Source: a virus
Reading direction: 5' to 3' (one strand)
IMG/VR virus record: IMGVR_UViG_3300009285_001228
Location: 1-34,890 of that record
Length of the DNA: 34,890 nucleotides
Positions 30,077 through 34,890 of the stretch are shown here, in pieces (within the stretch, counting starts at the first letter, position 1; the number at the start of each line of letters is the position of its first letter). The notes below the pieces were generated by a model, which worked only from the letters and a program-made list of their open reading frames with translations, made no database searches and was not told where the DNA came from. A program made the translations under genes and the position numbers.

Positions 30077-31135
30077 TCAAAATCCTTGATAATTAAGGGT
30101 TGCTGATGAACCTGCCGTATATGAAGGTAAACCAAATTCAGCCCAGGCATCTTCATTAGAAGCATAGGGAGAAGTACCTGCTGGTACTGTAGTTGGTTTT
30201 GCTTCTGTTGGTGTTGTACCTAAATTCAGAGCAATACCATCTCCACTACTTTCTCTTGTCTTATATGCTCTCTCCCAAGCAATACTTTCCCCATAGGCTC
30301 CGCCAATTAAGTCAAGTAATTGAGTAGCTGTTTCGTTGCCTGTAATGGTTACTCCCTGGGTAGCTGCCAGTTGTTGTAAACCTCTGGTATATTCCCGTTC
30401 CTCTACTGCCAGTTGGTTCATCAACGCCCAATCCTGATCGGCGATAGTATTACCTCGTTGCCAGTTCTCAATGAGTTGGGTTAATTGAGTTTCCCTATCT
30501 GCCGTAAAACCTGTTAGTGATCTAGCATTTCTATCTATTAAAGTAGTGTAAACCAATTTAGCTGGTTCCAAAGCCATTTCCTGACCTTGTACTGCCAAAC
30601 CAACCTTAGTAGCTATCCCTTGTAATTCCTCACCAATCCTGGTGGTAATCCTGCCTAAAGATGTCCCCAATCTAGTCAGGTTCTCTCGTAAGGGTTCCCG
30701 TTCCGCTTCTACCAACCGACCCCGTTGAGCTTCGGTCATCAATGATTCCCTAGTCCTACCCGCTACCTGAGTCTCCTTACCATAAATGGCATCTTCCAAT
30801 GAGCCTATTTCCTGGGATAAAGAACGGGAAGCACCCCGTAATTCTGGTACGCCAGCTTGAGTTTCCAATCTGCTATAAATATCAAGTGGTTGTTCCCTAG
30901 CCCGCATTTGTGATACCAGTTCCCGCAAAGCCACATCTTCACCTGCAAATTGTCCTTGAATAAAGCCTTGAGTTGATGGAACTTGAGATAAGTTTAAGGG
31001 AGTCATTCTATTAGCAGTACCGCCACCAGATTCCCAAGCAGACCTGGCAGCGTCATATTGACCAGACGCTCTTAGAGCATCAAGTTCTGATTGTCTACCT
31101 GATTCTGCATAACTTTGGTCAAATGTTTGAGCCAT
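30077..31135 (-). CDS. Helical virion-like protein
   Basis: Protein of 352 residues from ATG 31135, MAQTFDQSYAESGRQSELD. It has long Arg/Glu/Gln/Leu helices (about 70-290) and a Thr/Ala/Ser-rich C-terminus with PTEAKPTTVPAGTSPYASN. This suits an internal virion or tail-related protein, and its partner is the next large gene. GAGAG lies before the ATG; a longer form from 31177 would lie over the HNH gene. Not recognised. Confidence 0.65.
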   Translation of the reverse strand: MAQTFDQSYAESGRQSELDALRASGQYDAARSAWESGGGTANRMTPLNLSQVPSTQGFIQGQFAGEDVALRELVSQMRAREQPLDIYSRLETQAGVPELRGASRSLSQEIGSLEDAIYGKETQVAGRTRESLMTEAQRGRLVEAEREPLRENLTRLGTSLGRITTRIGEELQGIATKVGLAVQGQEMALEPAKLVYTTLIDRNARSLTGFTADRETQLTQLIENWQRGNTIADQDWALMNQLAVEEREYTRGLQQLAATQGVTITGNETATQLLDLIGGAYGESIAWERAYKTRESSGDGIALNLGTTPTEAKPTTVPAGTSPYASNEDAWAEFGLPSYTAGSSATLNYQGF

Positions 31136-31136
31136 A

Positions 31137-31532
31137 TTACTCTCTTTCTTTATCGTATTCTTTATGACAAGAAACACAAAGCCTTAACCAATCATTAATG
31201 TCTCTTTTGTATTTACCACTTTTATTTGCCCAATGATAAGCTAACCTATCTGTTTTTTTGCACATTTCACAATAGTTTGGTTGTCCTAATCTTTTATAAA
31301 TCCAATGATGAAGGGCTGCATACTTAACATTATTTCCTTTCCAGCTACCATTATTTTCTCCACGAATTTTTCTGGAAATCTTTTCTCCAGCAGTCATTTT
31401 TCTTCCCTTATTCCAAGGAGTAATACCTTTTTTGAAAGAACCACAATTAGTATAACCAGATAAATTCTTATTCCATCCACCACCAAGAGACTTTCCTTTA
31501 TTGTATGGTATGTATCCTTTAGCGTAAGCCAT
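31137..31532 (-). CDS. HNH homing endonuclease, NUMOD3-type
   Basis: Protein of 131 residues. The N-terminus has repeated WNKG/FKKG motifs (YIPYNKGKS, GITPWNKGR, RGENNGSWKG), typical of NUMOD3 DNA-binding modules. The C-terminus holds the zinc nuclease: CEMC, HWANKSG and LRLCVSCHKEYD. Such free-standing genes spread into phage genes by cutting an uncut allele. It sits between two virion genes, breaking an otherwise tight operon. Confidence 0.85.
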   Translation of the reverse strand: MAYAKGYIPYNKGKSLGGGWNKNLSGYTNCGSFKKGITPWNKGRKMTAGEKISRKIRGENNGSWKGNNVKYAALHHWIYKRLGQPNYCEMCKKTDRLAYHWANKSGKYKRDINDWLRLCVSCHKEYDKERE

Positions 31533-31550
31533 ATTCTCTCATTGTAGCAA

Positions 31551-31811
31551 TTAACCTAGAGTAACTTCAAGCCAATCGCTACCATCCCATATTGATAATA
31601 CTCCTGTATCAGTAGCAAAGTAACATTTGACTTCACTCGAACCATCAGGTTTACTAGCTGCTACTCCTCTAAAAATTAAGTCTGCTTCCAAATGGCGTTG
31701 TTTAACTGCCCGTTTAACTATGTCTCCTTGTTTTATCTGCATAGAGCGTTCAATCAATAACTTCTCAAAGAGTTCTATTATTTCTTGTTTAGTTAAATTA
31801 TCTTGTGGCAT
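31551..31811 (-). CDS. Small fibre-associated protein
   Basis: Protein of 86 residues, starting MPQDNLTKQEIIELFEKLL. After a helical half, YFATDTGVLSIWDGSDWLEV is the short beta phrase often repeated in phage fibre and receptor-binding proteins. It overlaps the large fibre gene stop as TGATG and likely assembles with that fibre. The ATG at 31811 is preferred over a GTG one codon earlier. Confidence 0.6.
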   Translation of the reverse strand: MPQDNLTKQEIIELFEKLLIERSMQIKQGDIVKRAVKQRHLEADLIFRGVAASKPDGSSEVKCYFATDTGVLSIWDGSDWLEVTLG

Positions 31812-34774
31812 CACACTCTTTGTTCTTCTACTAATGAATCTACTTCAAGAGCAATTGCATAAAATTCTGGTGAAGTAGTATTGCTGGTAGCCAAATCAAT
31901 AGCTATTTGGATTTCATTAAAGCGTGTTGATTGAGTAGGTACTTGATCCCTGCCTGTTTTTTCTCCAGTAGTTGAAACAACTGAACCAGAAGTCCAATCT
32001 GAATTTCTATCAACTTTCCATTTGGTAGTTACAAAATCACCACTGGCAATAGCTTTAAAATATGACCTAAAGTAATGAGCAGTTTTTTCTCCCCATACCT
32101 TATTTATATCGGTAATCAAAGATTCATAAGTAGCCGTTAAGAAAGGAGGATTAGTTGGTTTAACTATATCAACTCCATAAGAAGAACCGCTTTTCCAACC
32201 TATTAGCAGATTTGAACCAGTTGGATAAACTAAACCAATTGCAATAGTCGTACCTTTTCTAGCAAAATTAGATAGAGGATAATCATAACTTAATACTTCT
32301 TCTAATCTATCAGAAAATAAACCACTTCCCCAAGTATAGACTCCATGTTCAATATCAGAACTATCAGTCGAACCAGCAAAGCCTATTCGTACCAGTGATC
32401 GCCACATTGTTAAAGCACCAGGATAAACTTCGGCCTTAGTCAATTCAGTCATTTTAGGTATTCGTCTTAATCTAGCCGGACTACCACCAGGATATCGCAT
32501 TAAATCGCCTGAATAACCAGCTACAAAATACATGGGGTCGCCGGAAAGAATAGCATTTATTCCACCTTGGGAAATGGGTAAATAATAATTGTAAGTATCT
32601 GATGTACCATCCCAGAAGAATAAATAGCCATAATCATAATCTTCAATATTCGTTCCTAATACTACTCCCATAACCAGATATTCCCGCCATTTTCCAAGAC
32701 ATCTGATTTTATATCCAGAAGGTAAAGTTAATCGGTGAGGACTATAAGTAGCAGCATCCCATGTAGCCAGATAACGCTCATTTCCAAACACTATTTTCTC
32801 AAAGATATGTAGAGCAGGATGCCAGTCATATTCTACTAAGAACTGGTAATAAGTATGGAAATCAACTGTTTCTAAATCACTTGCAGTTGTAGTAGTTACC
32901 GTTCCATCATTTACAGTTGATGTTAGATGAAAATGATAACTGGCTCCAATAATGGGTCGCCAGACAGAAGCAAAAACGAACTCATAATCACCAGTATTCA
33001 AATTAGCATTAGTAACTGTTTTAGTAGCAATAGTCCTATTCTGGGCATCATGAACTGTTAATGTCCAATCTCCAGTTCCGACAGCAGCAATCAATACTTC
33101 TATAGATTTTTGGGGGTCTTTAGCTGGTATAAATGTCTGACGGTGAGTATCTCCTTCATCAATAGCTGTAGGTAATGTATAGGTCTGACCAGATGTATTT
33201 AGCTGCTGGTCAATATCCTGTCTGGTTGTAGGTGAGGAAAAAGGTACATCAGTTGTATCATAAGTGGCAGAATTGCGTAGGGTTAAAGTATTACTATTGG
33301 ATGAATCATCAGCAGTAGAACTATTAACTTTCCAATAAGCCACTAAATTCGCTTCACTACCACCTAATTGAGTTTCTTTATATTGAGCTAGTTCAGCATC
33401 AGTCCGAATATCACTCCATAGACGAATATCATCTAGTTTACCATCAAACCAATCAGCATCATCTCCACCACTATCAAAAACAGCTCCAATGGCAAATAAA
33501 GCAGTTGAATCATTTATGGCAGTTAAGGTTCCTGTAGATGTACCTAGACTGACTGCATCTTTGAAAAACTCGGCAGTTGAAGCTGAAGCATCAAAAGTAA
33601 CTGCCCAACGATTCCACTGTCCAGTCACAGGATCAGCCGATAAAGTCTTAGTTAAAAATTCCTCATTTGTTCCGGTACTAGATATACCCAATCGTAATTG
33701 ATATGAAGTATTAGTTACTAAAGTATTATCCTGAACTACATCTAATGTTGGAGTAGTTGTTCCTGTATAAGAAGTATAATAGTCAAGATGGATTCTACCT
33801 ACCGACCCATCACCACCCGTTTGTTGACTTTCACTGGAGTTAGTTCCTCCAGTTCCACCATTAGCCACAATTCTAGTTGTACCCAAAGTAGCTGTTTGGG
33901 CTTTTAGAAGGATTGAACCTCCAGCACCACCGCCTCCACAAGCAGCTTGAGTAGCTACGTCTGTTCCATCACCACCATTACTAGAAATAGTACCTGCTGA
34001 ATCAACTACAATATCTGTCCCGATAATAAAAATTGCTCCACCCCCATCACCACCATCATAAAAAGTTCCTCCCTGACCAGCAGCTCTACCACCCGAACCT
34101 CCACCTCCACCAAATACCATAGTGGTTAGATCAGCCGAACCAGCACTTGTTCCTGGTGTAGCACTATATCCGCCACCAAGAGTACCATCAGTGGCATGAC
34201 CACCTCCGGTTCCACCTCTACCTCTAGCATTATCGGCATCATAGTAACCACCACCAGCCCCATTTCCATTAGCACTGGTTGAGTTAGTATCTCCAGCAGC
34301 TATATTACCTTCTCCTTGTTTACCATTTACGTTGGTACTTGATTGAGCTGTTCCTCCCCGATAACCTTTTCCCGAAGCAGTAATTGTTCCATTAACAGTC
34401 ACGGTTCCACTTGCTAAAAAAGTCAAAATACCGCCTACATCTCCATCCCAGGCCTTAGCTGTCCAGGTAATTCCAGCATTAACTGTTACATTCGTATATT
34501 CTAATAAGACAATGACTTGGGCCTGACTAGCTCCGCTATCAGTAAAAGTATTGGTAAGAGGAGTAGTTAGAGTAATTGTTCCTGCTGTATAACCAGCAAT
34601 TTCATTCCGTTCCCAAACTCCAGCGTTAGTTCCCCTAGTCTGATGAATAAGTATTTTCTGTCCAGTAGCAAATGAAACATTTGTAGCAGATAGAGTATAG
34701 GCAGCAGCAGTTCCAGAACAAGAAGCATCTATTGGAGCTTGTGTGGTATTAGAAGAAATAGTTAAAGGGGCACT
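31811..34774 (-). CDS. Large glycine-rich fibre/surface protein with LamG-like domain
   Basis: The open frame runs 987 codons after an in-frame TAG at 34775-34777. Residues 1-120 read beta-rich with QKILIHQTRGTNAG and WERNEI, then a long Gly-rich region (GGGGGSGGRAAGQGG, GGGAIFIIG) as in phage adhesins, a concanavalin/LamG-like domain (WNRWAVTFDASASTAEFF, KLDDIRLW) and a C-terminal beta-propeller-like region with YLVMGVVLGTNIED. The only in-frame standard start below the TAG is a TTG at 34426, in the middle of a coding-like region. So the true start is uncertain: the gene may be interrupted, read through, or start at a rare codon. The likely role is host binding or virion surface. Confidence 0.75.
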   Translation of the reverse strand, partial: SAPLTISSNTTQAPIDASCSGTAAAYTLSATNVSFATGQKILIHQTRGTNAGVWERNEIAGYTAGTITLTTPLTNTFTDSGASQAQVIVLLEYTNVTVNAGITWTAKAWDGDVGGILTFLASGTVTVNGTITASGKGYRGGTAQSSTNVNGKQGEGNIAAGDTNSTSANGNGAGGGYYDADNARGRGGTGGGHATDGTLGGGYSATPGTSAGSADLTTMVFGGGGGSGGRAAGQGGTFYDGGDGGGAIFIIGTDIVVDSAGTISSNGGDGTDVATQAACGGGGAGGSILLKAQTATLGTTRIVANGGTGGTNSSESQQTGGDGSVGRIHLDYYTSYTGTTTPTLDVVQDNTLVTNTSYQLRLGISSTGTNEEFLTKTLSADPVTGQWNRWAVTFDASASTAEFFKDAVSLGTSTGTLTAINDSTALFAIGAVFDSGGDDADWFDGKLDDIRLWSDIRTDAELAQYKETQLGGSEANLVAYWKVNSSTADDSSNSNTLTLRNSATYDTTDVPFSSPTTRQDIDQQLNTSGQTYTLPTAIDEGDTHRQTFIPAKDPQKSIEVLIAAVGTGDWTLTVHDAQNRTIATKTVTNANLNTGDYEFVFASVWRPIIGASYHFHLTSTVNDGTVTTTTASDLETVDFHTYYQFLVEYDWHPALHIFEKIVFGNERYLATWDAATYSPHRLTLPSGYKIRCLGKWREYLVMGVVLGTNIEDYDYGYLFFWDGTSDTYNYYLPISQGGINAILSGDPMYFVAGYSGDLMRYPGGSPARLRRIPKMTELTKAEVYPGALTMWRSLVRIGFAGSTDSSDIEHGVYTWGSGLFSDRLEEVLSYDYPLSNFARKGTTIAIGLVYPTGSNLLIGWKSGSSYGVDIVKPTNPPFLTATYESLITDINKVWGEKTAHYFRSYFKAIASGDFVTTKWKVDRNSDWTSGSVVSTTGEKTGRDQVPTQSTRFNEIQIAIDLATSNTTSPEFYAIALEVDSLVEEQRV

Positions 34775-34890
34775 CTATAATAATTTGTTAATTGCATTTA
34801 CTGAAGCTGAAGTTGTCTTTTCTCCATCTGCATTTAATCGTAGAATACAATTAATTTTAAGAAGAGTCATGGACAAAGAAAGAACTGCAT
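34775..34890 (-). CDS. Partial frame ending at the TAG, N-terminus beyond right edge
   Basis: In the same frame as the fibre gene, AVLSLSMTLLKINCILRLN and then ADGEKTTSASVNAINKLL reach TAG. The first residues are open to the window edge. An ATG at 34870 is present but has no ribosome site. It may be the end of an upstream gene or the front of the fibre gene. Confidence 0.5.
   Translation of the reverse strand, partial: AVLSLSMTLLKINCILRLNADGEKTTSASVNAINKLL

Noticed and set aside
1-34890. Circular join of the two window ends
   Set aside because: Continuing the partial left gene into the right end gives a stop after seven codons in the wrong frame, so the ends do not meet directly.
1-34890. 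General recoding of TAG in this phage
   Set aside because: TAG ends several well-supported genes at the expected places, and the long conserved genes show no internal TAG.

Overview
The window is a gene-dense, AT-rich stretch of a tailed double-stranded DNA bacteriophage genome, most likely assembled from an uncultured source. The structural set is unambiguous: terminase large subunit, portal, HK97-type major capsid protein, capsid-associated proteins, fibre proteins, an M23 endolysin and a holin-like protein. Genes use strong Shine-Dalgarno sites, ATGA/TAATG stop-start overlaps, and all three stop codons. I see no integrase, tRNA, DNA polymerase, tape measure or tail sheath, so lifestyle and virion type stay open; a short-tailed particle is possible. 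The host cannot be named. Both ends cut through genes, and the two ends do not join in frame, so this is part of a larger genome.

Layout, left to right. (1) 1-15473, leftward. Read in the direction of transcription it starts from an extended -10 promoter at 15519-15547 and runs: a ribbon-helix-helix protein, zinc-ribbon and Phd-like small proteins, TerL, portal, a basic peptide, a terminator with a fresh promoter, major capsid protein, decoration-like protein, beta-helix protein, small beta-rich virion-like proteins, a coiled-coil protein, then five overlapping genes for four glycosyltransferase-like enzymes around a methyltransferase, and a partial structural-looking gene. (2) 15474-16017, a divergent regulatory region with repeats and opposed promoters. 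(3) 16018-17367, rightward: five small unknown genes closed by a strong terminator. (4) 17368-17678, a repeat-rich region with two iteron-like families and a large inverted repeat. (5) 17679-24671, a leftward operon from a consensus promoter with almost no leader: small proteins, an unknown conserved phage protein, a second ribbon-helix-helix protein, GroES, a Tad2/DUF2829-like protein, GroEL, an HNH/NinG-like nuclease, and the small terminase subunit last. (6) 24736-25359, a rightward wall-hydrolase-like gene from a back-to-back promoter, followed by a 0.45 kb highly structured non-coding stretch. (7) 25837-34890, leftward: fibre protein, small fibre-like protein, HNH homing endonuclease, two large virion-like proteins, then lysis genes, ending in a strong composite terminator.

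How they work together (inference): the 24671 operon looks early/middle (host modification, chaperonin assistance, DNA processing), and delivers TerS. The leftward operon from 15.5 kb supplies packaging and head. The right block supplies fibres and lysis. The glycosyltransferase cassette may decorate the virion or another target. Sites of most interest are the in-frame amber codon in the large fibre gene, the near-leaderless divergent promoters, the repeat arrays between terS and terL, the Tad2-like gene between groES and groEL, and the structured non-coding region near 25.5 kb.
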